From: Symbiodinium natans
Lineage: Eukaryota; Sar; Dinophyceae; Suessiales; Symbiodiniaceae
Direction: 5' to 3'
Assembly: GCA_905221605.1 (NCBI GenBank)
Contig: CAJNDS010000159.1
Coordinates: 22,501-86,500, forward strand
DNA length: 64,000 nucleotides
Of this stretch, positions 1-10,989 are shown piece after piece; position 1 is the first letter of the stretch; the number at the start of each line of letters is the position of its first letter. The notes beneath the pieces were generated by a model that saw only the letters and a list, made by a program, of their open reading frames with translations, was not told the origin of the DNA and did not search any database. A program made the translations under genes and the position numbers.

Positions 1-11
1 GCGTGCGTGCG

Positions 12-61
12 TGCGTGCGTGTGTGTGTTGTGTGTTTGTGTGTGTGTGTGTGTGTGTGGGT

Positions 62-151
<90 letters not shown>

Positions 152-270
152 TGTGTGTGTGTGTGTGTGTGTCTGTGTGTGTGTGTGTGTCTGTGTGTGT
201 GTCTGTGTGTGTCTGTGTCTGTGTCTGTGTCCGTGTCTGTGTCTGTGTCTGTGTGTCTGTGTGTGTTTCG
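12..270. repeat. (GT)n microsatellite with CT-interrupted end
   Basis: Nearly uninterrupted GT dinucleotides run from the left edge of the window. From about position 150 onward single T-to-C changes appear and finally give a GTGTCT-type pattern. All three forward frames stay open and give artificial Cys-Val repeats, so no protein should be called here. The tract may continue beyond the window edge. Confidence 0.97.
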
Positions 271-1916
271 GCAGGGAGGTCTGAGCGCAGCCTGCGCGCC
301 ACAGACCATCGCGGCAGAAATGCTTCACAGCAGCCATATCCAGAATGTCCAATTCAAGCGACTCTTTAAACAGCCAACTGCATGTTGGTCCAGACTGTGA
401 GCATGTGAGCCCCTGCTCTTGCACATCGGGCTGCAGGCTTTGAAGGTACTCCGTGCCTCGGGCTTCACTTTCTCATGATTCCCTCAGGGCAAGGATGACC
501 ATTCCACGCTGTGCTGAGAGCCCGGCAGCAGCCTTCAAAGCTAAATGCCTGCTCCGGGGGGAAGCAGATCGAGCGTCCTGTGCCGCAGGTCGATGCACTT
601 AGTCATCTCTCATACCATGCCATCTCAAGGACACACAATGCCAAACGCCCCCCATCCTGCTTCAGAGCAGCAGAGTTCCGGTTGCACCTTCCCTACCCAG
701 CAGGAATCCACCAGCGCGACATTGCTGGTGGGCATGCGGTCTTGATCTGTGCTGGGGACATGACTTTTGTTCCAGTTGTGATGCTAGGAGGCATCAGAGT
801 ACACGACTCGTGTGCACGCTTCGTCAGTTGCAGCTCTGTGAGTGACGGACGAATTAATGAGGTGCAGAACACTTAAGCTTGCAGCATCTTGGTCAACCCC
901 TCAGAGAGCCAGGGCAAACTTGCGCAAGTACCTACCTTTTTACATGGGTGCCGAGTGTTTACGGGAGTTGCTTTTTTGAGAAAAAGGGAGGGGGGCGGGG
1001 GCTATGGGAAAACCTCGATTGTGCTCTGAAGACATTGTCGCAGTCGAGGTTGGGAGTCGGGAGCGTCCCCATTCTGCAGAATTGCTGGCGGCAGGAGAAC
1101 ATATTCTCAGTATTCAAACAGTACTAGTCGCATTTGAAGTAGTATTTCAACACTAGAAGAATGAATAGTAGCGTATTGAAAGCGAAGAGCAGCAATGGCA
1201 ACAGTGATGCTAATGGAAAGACAGTCTCGAGAATGAAGCGAGGAATTATGACAATAGCCAGTAGAATACCGTAATTAATAATATTAATATGTAACAGTAA
1301 GGCTACTTTTAGTAGACAAGTGCATTCAAAGGGGCATATTGGTGACCGTGCAAGCGTTAAGAAACAACAACGGCATTGACGACTATGCTGACAATACTCA
1401 CCATCATAATAGCGACAATAGTAACAGCAGTAGCTGCAATAAAATAACAAGAGCATACATTCGCCGGTGGATTGTCTGCCTTCCTAGGTCCTGTCGCCTT
1501 CGCTCCCTGAAAAAAATGGTTTAATGCTTACAGTACGCAAACCGAAGTGTTGCATGCCTACAACCTGCCTGACGGCAAACGTGGTTGCAACCTGTGCTAC
1601 TTCTTGCTTGAAAATCAGCAAAGACCTCAGCTCAGTGTCAGCACAAGCCCAAAAACAGCATGGGAAGCAACAACAAGACGAGACTCGTAAAAATGTCATA
1701 GCCGTACTTTCGTAGTACTGAAACAACCCCCATACTGGCATACCGGCATAGTCATACTAGAAATCGTCAGCATAAATAGCAAATACGGTAGCGACAATCA
1801 TGGCAACAACAAACGGTGCAAGTAAGCCAACAAGCTCGGAAGCCACGGAACCCAGAAGCCTGAAAGAGCACAATGCCAGCTCCCACGATCCCCCCTGCTA
1901 CAAAAACAAGACGAAA
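271..1916. other. Spacer without a recognisable gene
   Basis: No frame here gives a domain or an exon chain that I can support. The part from about 1120 to 1460 is clearly richer in A and T than its surroundings, with many short AAT/AGT-like triplets, and looks like non-coding spacer. The short ORFs in the rest have no protein-like composition. Confidence 0.5.
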
Positions 1917-1917
1917 C

Positions 1918-1960
<43 letters not shown>
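1918..1960. repeat. (CA)n microsatellite
   Basis: About 20 CA units follow an A-rich stretch. The reverse strand gives an artificial Cys-Val ORF. Confidence 0.97.
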
Positions 1961-1961
<1 letters not shown>

Positions 1962-2033
1962 ACCCTCCTTTTAATATTGATGAAGCTATCACGGGACGGT
2001 CATGTGGATCAAGACGGGACGGGCGTCTCGAAT

Positions 2034-2240
2034 TCATCGCTTGGTCACCTGAGGGTATTTGGAGGACGTCATCTTCAACTTGTTCATCAAAAGCATTCCC
2101 AGTGCTCTGCCCCCGACGCCGTCTTGATCTTTGAGCACTGCGGCAAGAAGTCTGCACACGGCTTCCAAGATCAGGTGGCGACGCCCCAACAACAAGGTGC
2201 AACTTCCAAAGCCTCGAAACTTCGCATGTTCTTCCATTGA
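2034..2240 (-). CDS. Possible exon of an unassigned protein
   Basis: The reverse strand has an open frame beginning with ATG at 2237-2235 whose 67-residue translation has a balanced, protein-like make-up. It starts MEEHAKFRGF and contains a hydrophobic-to-basic stretch (LLAAVLKDQDG). I recognise no family. The call rests on composition and on its orientation, which matches every assignable gene in the window. The exon borders are unknown. It could be a first exon, because the ATG is in frame with the best-looking part, or it could be a chance ORF. Confidence 0.25.
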   Translation of the reverse strand, partial: SMEEHAKFRGFGSCTLLLGRRHLILEAVCRLLAAVLKDQDGVGGRALGMLLMNKLKMTSSKYPQVTKR

Positions 2241-3990
2241 TCGTCACCTCGCCCAGTTCCGAAAACTGAACTTGGAAACCGTGCGCGTGGCACTACATAG
2301 TGACATAGTGCAGCCGCCAGGCCTCCTCGCATTCCTCTTGTCTAGCTTGTGTGAGAGGTCCCTGCGTGAGTCACGAAATGACTCATACTATACACCGTGC
2401 GCTTGAGACCCCTGCCCTCACCTGGGGAGTCAACGGCATTGGCAGCTGCAAATGGAGCCTGGTGTGGCAGTCTTGGCAGACTCTTGCTTGCACTGCTCTC
2501 AGATCTACAGTAATGACTGTAATGTAGTGCTCCAGTTTCCGATGACACCACCGTGCTCCCGGCGCCATATCCAGAAAGGCAGCCCCACGGCATGGGACCG
2601 ACTTAATGAAGCCTTGCACCTGTCATGGAAGAAATGGTTCGAAAAACGGTGTTTTTGGGGTTCTTTCAACGGCAGAAGATGATGGTACAAGCGTAACCCA
2701 GTCAAGGCGTCGATGTTGGATGGCACGAGTCGTGGAACATGTGGATCGACGTGGAGGAGGTTGCACACCTCGGGTAGAGGCATGGCAACCACATTATGCA
2801 GCCTATCTCTGGATGAAACTTAATGAAATACGATGCTCAGCTTGGTGCGCGAATGCCCCCATCAGGGCATGCCTGCACGTCCACCTGAGCCAGAAACTGT
2901 TCGAGCTTGCATCTCGCGCAGCACAGAGCAGCTGGCCATTGAAAGCAGCGTCGCCGCATTCTTGAAGGTTTGCCCCTGCTTCAGCTTCTGGACCTTTGCA
3001 CCAAGTGTTGCCCTACCCAGCTTCCGGTTCATGTCGGCACAAGTAAGTCATGTGCCAAGTATCCAAGATTCATCAAGATTCTCAAGTATACAAAGTGTAC
3101 CTTTTCATCCTGCGGCTTTGCGTCCGATGCTCAATGATGCCCATGAGTGAACCACAGTGAGACACAGTGTGACACATCATGGGCACGCAGAGCTTGTTCT
3201 GAGCTGGAGTTCCTGTGCACCTCACGAGGTCTTTGCCTCAGACCTTCAGAAGCCTGCCGGCTTGGGCACCCCGCAGCCCGAGCAAACCTCATGCACAGTC
3301 GAGCTTTTGACACGATGAGGCGTAGCTGGGGTTCGCATCATGCAGCGTGGAAGGCGCCTCATCTGTTATGCTGTTCTTTGCTTTGCATTCCTGAGCACGA
3401 GAATATCGAGAACTCGCACTCAATGGCCCAAGTCCAAGCGGGCGTAGCTTTTCAGAACGCGCCCCTCAAAGGCTTGCCCTTGCAGGCTCAACTCTGACAA
3501 GGGGCTCTTCTTCGGCACAGCCAGTCACCTTCCACAAAGCCAGGTCGTATCTTGTTGCAGCTGTGCTTGTTGCATTTGACACCTCACGATGATTCAGCCA
3601 CAGCCATCAAAGTAACCCGGGAGATGTGTGCACAGACTCCGTATCAACTCAGCACAACACGGCTCTCAAAATTATAGTTGCCACACTCGCAATACCAGTC
3701 ACCTTACAAGCTGGGCAAGAAGACCTCAACAAGTCCAACTGGTAGTGGGCACAAGAAATCAAGCCCTTCAGCAATCTGCACGGAGCGGGCAATACTCAAT
3801 TCAGAGCCCTGCCCTCACGTCGATTAAAGTTCGACCTCATCAACGACTCTGGCACAGCGTGAGAGCGCTCAGACCGCACGCAACCGTACTCAGCGCAGCG
3901 TGATGTAGCGTCAATCAAGCCGCGTAGTGATGCCTCCTTTGCCCGCCATGCCTTCAGACAGGGCGTTTGATCCCAAATGTCGGCAATACA
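2241..3990. other. Spacer or introns, no gene supported
   Basis: Only short open frames are present on either strand and none shows a known motif. A reverse frame near 2505-2620 is open but weak. This may be 3' flank or introns of a neighbouring minus-strand gene. Confidence 0.35.
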
Positions 3991-4009
3991 GCTAAAACAT
4001 GTCTGAAAT

Positions 4010-4108
4010 TCGGTGTGCTGTCGTGAGCAGTCTGGGGCTTTTGCTGGCGAGAATGTCCACTGCCTGCACAAGGGCGGCGATCGGATCGCTCTCGGACCTG
4101 CAGCAATG
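4010..4108 (-). CDS. Possible exon downstream of the glycine-rich zinc-finger gene
   Basis: Reverse-strand reading gives a helical-looking segment with SESDPIAALVQAVDILASK and then SPRLLTTAHRIS. The composition is typical of a real exon and it lies on the same strand just downstream of the glycine-rich exon, so it may belong to the same gene. No domain is recognised and the splice borders were not resolved. Confidence 0.35.
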
Positions 4109-4164
4109 TGCTGCCATGCTGTTCATGAATGTTCATACTGCTCTACAGTCTATGACTCTCACAA

Positions 4165-5455
4165 GAGATCTGAGATCCACTCGCTCCATTCCAGCCGCCC
4201 CAGCCACCACCTTGCTGACCACCTTGGCCAACAGCGCCACTGCCATCGCCGCCCTTGCCATACCTCTCCAGGATCAGGAACTGCAGCTATTCTGCTGAGG
4301 GTGCAGCACACATGAACTTATGGCAGCTGAGCTTCGGAGATGGGCGGATCCTCCTTAAATACACCCCGAATATGGTGGCCAAACCAAGCCACAGCAATTG
4401 CCACATGCCACGCCGGAAATTCATCTAGCTCATGTACTGCATGTCTGAGCAAAGCACGGACCTTTGGCTGCGGAGAACGCCTCCATCTTTCCCGTGAGAT
4501 TCGAAGTGGCTTTGTCGGAATTGCATCTCTGGCACCTTGGTCGGCCAGTGGCGTGCTTGGGTGTCGGAGCCTGAGGAAGAACAGCTAGCAGGCAAGTTCA
4601 TGTGTATAGAGTATGTGACAGTACATGAAACCGTATAAGTTAAAGTACATTCCATGTCGGGCCACTTTGCATGTGGGCGTGACAGGTGGCGGTTGCCCAA
4701 AAAAACGGAAGCCTAGACATGCCTGTCAAGTGAGGGTCCTCCACTCGGAAGGGCGGCTCTTCAATTTGTGGTGGGCCCGGCCAGGCCCTGCTCTGACCCG
4801 GGATGTGTTCTGCTCATGAACCCGGCAAAACGGTTTTGGATGGCATCGGGGTGATGGACTGCTTAAGGCGGGGGAGGAAGGCTAGCAGTTGGCTAGGACA
4901 GCGATTGTCTGCAGGGAGGTGGCTCAGGTGACAACATGTTCTCGGAAGAATATGCTGAACCGGCCAAGTCGTCACTTCGCTCAAAACCTGCTCACCCCAT
5001 GCAGTCAAGCTGCGTCTCCAGAGAAGAGTCATTTTCCTGGATTTCCACCCACATTACAAGCCGTACACGCTCCAGCCAAGCTGCTTCTGCACAGTGCTGC
5101 CAAGCAGCCGTGCGGCAGTTGCTGCACATCCAGTCCCCTGGCTTCTTTCCTTCTCTGAGCTTGCCGCAGCTATTGCAATAAATCCGGCTCCTTAATAGTC
5201 GGCATTTGTCAGAAAAAGCAGGATACGCACCAAGGGAAGCAACACTGCCACCACGATTCGCGAAGTTGTGGTTTCCGCACTCGCACATCCTAAGCTTACA
5301 GAAAGCATCAAGTCAACACAGCTCCCTGTCCAATGACTGCCATACTCTGCTTGATTCTTGCTAAGCTTCCAGTCACCTGCTCGCATGACATTTGAAGCAG
5401 CAGGGGTGGGTAAGCTGCTTGATCCCCCTTCTACAACCGGCTTTCCAAGATCCAT
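4165..5455 (-). CDS. RanBP2-type zinc-finger, glycine-rich protein (probable RNA-binding)
   Basis: Four exons join cleanly on the reverse strand. Exon 5455-5367 starts with an in-frame ATG and ends in RAGDWK. Exon 5289-5260 gives MCECGNHNFA. Exon 5190 to about 5100 gives SRIYCNSCGKLREG, then KKPGDWMCSNC. The joined sequence makes a RanBP2-type zinc finger (GDW, then C..C, N, C..C) and the first half of a second one. About 0.9 kb downstream, 4275-4165 encodes a Gly/Gln/Trp-rich stretch (GQGGQQGGGWGGWNGASGSQ). RanBP2 fingers followed by low-complexity glycine-rich tails are known from RNA-binding proteins of the FUS/TAF15 and ZRANB2 type, so an RNA-processing role in the nucleus is inferred. 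The intron at 5290-5366 is GC-AG and that at 5191-5259 is GA-AG. The rest of finger two and the last exons were not located. The ATG at 5455 may be internal. Confidence 0.72.
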
Positions 5456-5839
5456 CTCCGTGTGCGCGAAGGCGCAGGCCTGCTCCCAACAAAGCCCAAA
5501 ACCAAAAGACTAAAAGACTAAAAGACTCGTTTCAAGGAGTTGAGAAGAGCTGAAAGGAGCCCAAGAGGTTCTGAGTGGGCTCATGGGCTCATGGATTCCA
5601 ACCTCTCCCTTGCTGCAGGTGCCATAGGGAAAGAATCTACCTCAGTCTACGGATAACTTATATGATAACTTATATGACTATATGAATATACGACCCCACA
5701 TGTCACATAAATTTGCTGTTCCGGACAGAAGAATTCCGAGTCTCGAACACATTTGGGTCTTGACTTTCTGGCCTGTTGGATACATCCTGAGGGGGTGCCA
5801 GTGGACTCTGCGAGAACATCAAACCCGCAAACGCTACCA

Positions 5840-6353
5840 CAACACTACCACAACCTTGCCAAGGGGCGTGGCTGCCAGTGCCAGTGGATCTTGCGCAGAC
5901 ACCGGGGCTGGAACAGCCAAAGGCAGGGCTCCAGGCAAGGTTGCCAAAGCGGCAGGATTCAATGCACTTGCGGCATCAGTCACGCCCGGAGTAGCTGTCA
6001 ACGGAAAGCCGCCCTGAAGCGCTTGAAGCGCCTGCGTTGCAACAAATCTGAGCTGGGGAGGCCACGGTTTACTGGGAGGAATGCTGTAAGAGCGCAGCAC
6101 TGATCAAAATAGGACTCGAGACCCACTGAGCATCAATAAGCCATGACCGTTCTGGCAAAATATCTGCAAAAAGGCGCTGGTTGTGAGGCAAGGCCAGCAT
6201 CTGGCCTGCAGCTGTTGCAGCTGCAAGGCCTGCAGGAAGAACTCTGGCGAAGCCGCCATTGCTGCGTGGCGGCTTGGTGCCCCTGGCAAAACCAGACGCG
6301 CACGAGGCAAGCTCGAGGATATCGGGCTCAAACTCACAAATGCTCAAGGGCAA
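5840..6353 (-). CDS. Possible upstream exons, Ala/Pro-rich
   Basis: Two open reverse frames lie just upstream of the zinc-finger exons. One (about 6030-5848) is rich in Ala, Pro, Leu and Thr, for example ALATLPGALPLAVPAPVSAQ. The other (about 6330-6200) contains LAAATAAGQMLALPHNQ. Such disordered segments are common in RanBP2-type RNA-binding proteins, so these may be 5' exons of the gene at 4165-5455. No splice site was fixed and the link is inference. Confidence 0.3.
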
Positions 6354-6542
6354 TTTACTACAGTTGTACTGATTATTGTTCAGAGTTCCATGCCAATGCT
6401 AAATTGGCATTCAATAGCTATTGGTGTGGTCAAGAAGGTTTAGGATCTCTCTTGCGCGTGAGGCTGTTCCGCTCAGAACCCCTCTCCTTCCCAGCGCTCT
6501 ACGCATACGCTCTTGCAGTGAGGGGCAGCTCTCCAACACACA

Positions 6543-6752
6543 ATATCTTGTTATTCTTCTTCTTCTGCTTATTCTTTTGCTCTTTCGTCTTCTTATTTTT
6601 TGTTATTATTCTTTTTTTCATTATTCTTCTTCTTCTTCTTCTTCTTCTTCTTCTTCTTCTTCTTCTTCTTCTTCTTCTTCTTCTTCTTCTTCTTCTTCTT
6701 CTTCTCCACGCTTTCTCTCTCTCTCTCTCTCTCTCGCTCTCGCTCTCGCTCT
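6543..6752. repeat. TTC/TCT trinucleotide tract followed by (CT)n
   Basis: Pyrimidine-rich sequence becomes an almost perfect TTC repeat from about 6622 to 6704. After a short break come CT dinucleotides with GCTCTC variants. The opposite strand gives artificial poly-Glu, poly-Arg and poly-Lys frames. These are not treated as genes. Confidence 0.97.
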
Positions 6753-7880
6753 TCCACTGCAAGTAGCCCCTAAGGGGCCGCCCCAAGGGGCGTGCTCTAG
6801 CGATCCCGTCTGTGTGTGTGTGAATGTGCCTTGCTGCGGGTGGGCAAAACACGAAACACTCCCTCCTAATTGAAGGTACATTGTGCTTGCGAAGCGTGGG
6901 GCGTTGCCCTGGCACGATGTGATATGTGTTCCTTCCTTCCCTTCCCTGCACTTAAGAGCCCCCCCCGAAGGAGGAACCCGGCCGCGACGGCCAAGTGGGT
7001 CTGTGTTCCTCTCTCTCTCTCTCGCTTCTTCCTTCCTCTCTCTCTCATTGCCACTTGCCAGCAAGGTGCGAGCCCTGTGCCACTCACGGACTCACCCGCA
7101 GGTTTGGACCGACTGCAGTCTTGAGCCCCATTTGTGCTCTCAGGCAGAACCGCACGATCAGCGTCACATCAGCTGCCCGTACCCCCCCTGCTTTCTGGTT
7201 CCGTGTGAGCATTTCCAGCTTCGGATGGCTCGGATGGCTCGTTCACTTCGAGGTTCCAGCTTGGTCAGCGTGGGCAGCCGCGAGCTCAGCTGGAGCTGGA
7301 ACCTGCGTCGGGCATCTCTTCACATTGCTTGAACTTCAGAGCATGCCAAGGCGGTCAAACTAGCAACTTAGAGCTGAACTGACCCTGGGGGGAGGGTTCT
7401 TTTTCCTGCTTGTCATTCAATAAAGCATAGTTGGCAAACGACTCTCGGCCGCGCCGGGCTTACCAGCTTTGCTTTATTGACTTGTTCTGCAGCTCAGTTC
7501 CCGCGCTGCTCCTTTGGAGGCGCGGGAAACTAGCCTACCACTGCCTTCCTCTACAAAGCCCTTGAAAAGCACAGGGCCAGACTGCAGTATACTGCAGTCA
7601 CGGAAGATCCACATCTTCCGGGACCGGTTTTGCAGAATCCACTATGAACGGAACTACGGGTTTGGCTAATTTCGGCACATCGGTCTACACCAACCCTCAG
7701 AGCCAGACTCTGTCTTTCGCTTGCACCGCCTGCCAAAGGAAAGAACTGGCCGGAATGACCCTAGTGACCTGTCGCCCTAGCGTTGTTCACCCATGCTTGT
7801 ACCTTTGGCTTCCTGAGATTCATCTAACATGAACCCATCATGAGGAATGTATTCGGTCATCGGTCTGCATGCCCGCTTGC
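6753..7880. other. Intergenic spacer with a second CT-rich tract (7008-7052)
   Basis: Apart from the pyrimidine tract near 7008-7052, no domain is visible. A reverse frame at about 7310-7240 (QVPAPAELAAAHADQAGTS) looks mildly protein-like but stands alone. The segment lies downstream of the 3' end of the ion-channel gene. Confidence 0.4.
6766..6792. other. Two adjacent short GC palindromes
   Basis: CCCCTAAGGGG is followed within two bases by GCCCCAAGGGGC. Both can fold into small hairpins or pair with each other. They sit at the end of the long pyrimidine repeat. Function unknown. Confidence 0.6.
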
Positions 7881-7883
7881 AGA

Positions 7884-7980
7884 CCCCAAAACCCTCAACC
7901 CTAAAAGCCTAAACCCTTTTGTTTTGCATCCGAGCTACGATGTCCTGGCCGGAAAGTAAACCCTAAACCCTAAACCCTAC
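7884..7980. repeat. Interstitial telomere-type repeat (CCCTAAA)
   Basis: Degenerate CCCTAAA-like units at about 7886-7918 are followed at 7957-7978 by three clean tandem units (AAACCCTAAACCCTAAACCC). The 7-mer is the Arabidopsis-type telomere unit TTTAGGG, also reported for dinoflagellate telomeres. It sits about 130 bp past the channel gene stop codon and so is internal in the chromosome. Confidence 0.85.
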
Positions 7981-8110
7981 AGCTGCGAATGACAACAGCT
8001 CAGGGCCCTTGAATGCAAGCATTGTGTGGGCCCATTTTCTCTTCTGGCATCTGATTGGAGAAAGACTGAAAGATTGGGGTATTAGGGGTGATTTTCACCG
8101 CCTTCCGCTG

Positions 8111-10953
8111 TTAAATGCTCATTCTCACTGGATGGCCGTTGGCCAACTCTGCAACTGCAGCTCGCGTTTGCTCCACTGCCCGTGTAAGGTCTGATAGCTG
8201 GTTTCGAATTTTACCGGTCTGAAGCCTGAGGCCACAGACGTCAACAGATCTGGCAGATCCGCGCATACGAATGCAGCTGTCGATGAATTCATCGGCGCTG
8301 ATGAAATTGTTGCCGTCTAAGTCCAGCATCTGAAATAATGTCCAGGCATCAGCGGCACCAAGCTCCAAAGCCTCAAAAAGGGCTCGGACAGATTCGTCAT
8401 CAAACTTGGTCTCAAACTCAGTCAATGTGATGATGCCGTTTCCATCGTCATCGAAGGACCTGAAGAGGTGCAGAAGCCGTTCCCGAAAGGTTTCCTTCTC
8501 CTGAAGCAGTGACTGCACCAAGAGATCTTGGTCTTTCTCGGCTCCTGTAATGGCGGAGTGGCAGAACACCCCGACCTAGGATGATCATTTTTAACTAGCC
8601 TGAATTAATGGCAGCATTGAACCTTCGCATTGTTCAATGATGCCAACTGAAATGTACAGAGCAACTCAGGCATTGGCCATTACATTCAAAACCTTGGATT
8701 CAGAATGGCCCCAAGAATGACAACTGTTTCGTGTTTGCCTGACCAAATGCACATCGACTGATTGCAGGCCAAGGAGCTGCAAAGCAGCAAAAAGCGACGT
8801 AGAAAGTGAACATGAAGGACCACTCCCAGCCAACCTCATACAAGGTATTCGCAGGACCTTCCCAAGTAACACCGCCAGATATGGATCTGAAGAGGGTGTT
8901 CATGGACCGGATTGGTGATCCGAAATAAACCATGATGGGAGCCATGCCGTCCGAACTCCTCGGCATCAAATGTTGGACTAAGAACTGCTACAATCCCCTT
9001 GGCAAGTGGCGTGCTCAGCTAGCTCAGCAACATACCTCATCACCTCCCCAACGAATCCCTGGGCCACTCCCGTCTTCTGCAGCTGTGGACACCAGGGAAG
9101 TCCCCCACACGAACCCACACGAACCCAACTCAGCAGGGAGGGCATGGCCCCTCCTCGAGGATGACACGCACCGCAGGAATCGCGGCTCGATGAAGTTGTT
9201 GGGTTGATTGGGTAGGCTTTGATTATCCTGGGGCTGGGGATTTCATGCGAACGGCATGAATGACAAGAGGCCGCAGACTAGTGTGGCGGAGCAACCCGCG
9301 CATGTGGCAGATCAGCGGAGGAACGTACTATGACAAGTCAGGACAATGGCAGATAGGGTTCGGTCAACAGGGCGGGCAGCACCCCTACCACAGGCCATGA
9401 CATGAAAGGCAACAAAACGCAACCTGCCAAGGAACGCCGCTTCAGATAGCAACGGGAAGATGATGCATGCTGGAACGCAAGGATGACACGCACACGGGAA
9501 TCGTCTGAGAAGGGACGAACGTTTTGGGTTGAATAGGGGTTGAGTGGACTGGGCATTCGCGCTTCATCCTACAGCAACTTAGATGACAGTTCGCCAGGCC
9601 CTTTCGTCAGGCTCCCCCAAGCGACTACTCATAACCAACAGCAGCAAGAGCCTCCCAGTGCCTTTCAGGGATACTTCGGGGTATCGGCAGCCAAGCCGCT
9701 CTGCCAAGCCGCTTTCCAACGCATGGTCGATTGCGGCGTCGCTGAAAAGTATGCTAAAGGCATAGATAATCACCAGAAGCAGCACCAATGACCAGACCAG
9801 AGATCTGAGTGTGTATAGGATGGAAAACACCAGCACCCGCAAGGCTCGAATGAAGCGTAGAACTTTGACCATGCGTATTGCACGTGCCAGACGCGCAATC
9901 TTCATGATTCGTAAAAGGCGAAACCCGCTGCTTGAAGACGAGGGCTTTGCCTCCATACCAGCAACAACGGCTGCAAGATCGAGGACTGCCGTGGCTGAAA
10001 CGACAATGTCCAACAAATGCCAAGCCCAGTCTTTGGCGCAAAAGAAGCCAGTTGGACCCCACGCGGCCAGTCTTAGCAAGATTTCCAAGATGAAGAGGAT
10101 GGCATAGGCCATTTGCATGGTCAAGAATGCGGCAGGCAAGTCGTTGTCCAGATGCATTGAAGTCCACTGCGTCTGAACGCCCAGAAAGATCGCATTGCTT
10201 ACAAGAACACTGGCAAAGAAAGCCTCGAACTTCCATGACTTTACGAATCTCGCGAAACAGGATGTCGTTGAAGTTTCATCGACATCTTCTGACACTGGCG
10301 CGCTGGCCACTGATTCCATTGCAGGCTCAAATGCACTTATCTGGTCTTGCTGCAGAGAAAGCCGCTCTTTGGCTTCCTCGTAAGACTTGGTGCGCTCCAC
10401 CTCGCCAAAACTATGATCAGAGAAAATGCCAAGTTGGCTGTCCTCTGCCGGTGTGGCGTCCTTTGGGAGCTCTGGCCTCAACCCGCTGCTATGCATGGCG
10501 CCAATCACAAATGCAAGTTGAATTGCTTCCAGCGCCTACTCATTTGAACAGGTGCTGCAAGGGCCCGTGCTATCACTGCAGTACTGAGGCAGAATTACAT
10601 TTCTGCCAGCAGGCTCTGACACCAGTTCCAGAAGATCCATATGTCCGGTCCCATCGGCGGATCTCATCAGATGAGCAAACAACCTCAGCTGCCAAACTCC
10701 GTTTCAATGCAGCCCCACCGTCAATCAAGAGCATGCGGTATTGCTTTGCTTGCGTCCGGCTGTTCCTTCTGAGAAGCTCCTCGAAACGACCCATCAGCTC
10801 TTTATGCTTCTGTTCGAGTAAGGCTTCCAGGTTGGCTTCCAGACTGCCATATTGGACCTCCAGAACACGCGACTGCTGCACTGCTTTGGCTTTGCCCAGC
10901 GAAGTCTCATAAGCTTCCCGTCTGAGGGGCCGACATCTGTCACCATGAAGCAC
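8111..10953 (-). CDS. Single-domain voltage-gated cation channel with EF-hands
   Basis: This is a plasma-membrane ion channel subunit, one six-helix domain, expected to work as a tetramer. About 10915-10750 encodes an N-terminal helical region (LEALLEQKHKELMGRFEELL). About 10480-9690 encodes S1-S5; S4 (9930-9845) has ten Arg/Lys at every third position. The exon at about 8955-8778 carries the pore helix and filter (TLFRSISGGVTWEG) and S6. Short exon 8692-8678 (VLNVM) completes S6, and 8575-8111 carries two EF-hand loops (DDDGNGIITLTEF, DLDGNNFISADEF) and the stop. Introns 8693-8777 and 8576-8677 are both GC-AG. The EF-hands suggest Ca2+ control of gating. Ion selectivity (Ca2+ or Na+) cannot be read safely from the filter. 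The true start codon was not found: the frame at 10953 opens without ATG, so another 5' exon or a trans-splice site is likely. Confidence 0.85.
9158..9503. repeat. Diverged 23-bp repeat pair inside a channel intron
   Basis: GGATGACACGCAC followed by GGAATCG occurs at about 9158-9182 and again at 9481-9503, with similar G/T-rich sequence after each. Both lie in the intron between the S5 and pore exons. Confidence 0.6.
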
Positions 10954-10989
10954 CGGTCACAACCGGTATGATTCAACGGATGCTGAGCA

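Noticed and set aside
1-400. Cys-Val-rich proteins in three frames
   Set aside because: They are direct translations of the GT repeat and open in all forward frames.
6499-7064. Poly-Glu/poly-Arg proteins on the reverse strand
   Set aside because: They are translations of the TTC and CT repeats, with no splice-consistent continuation.
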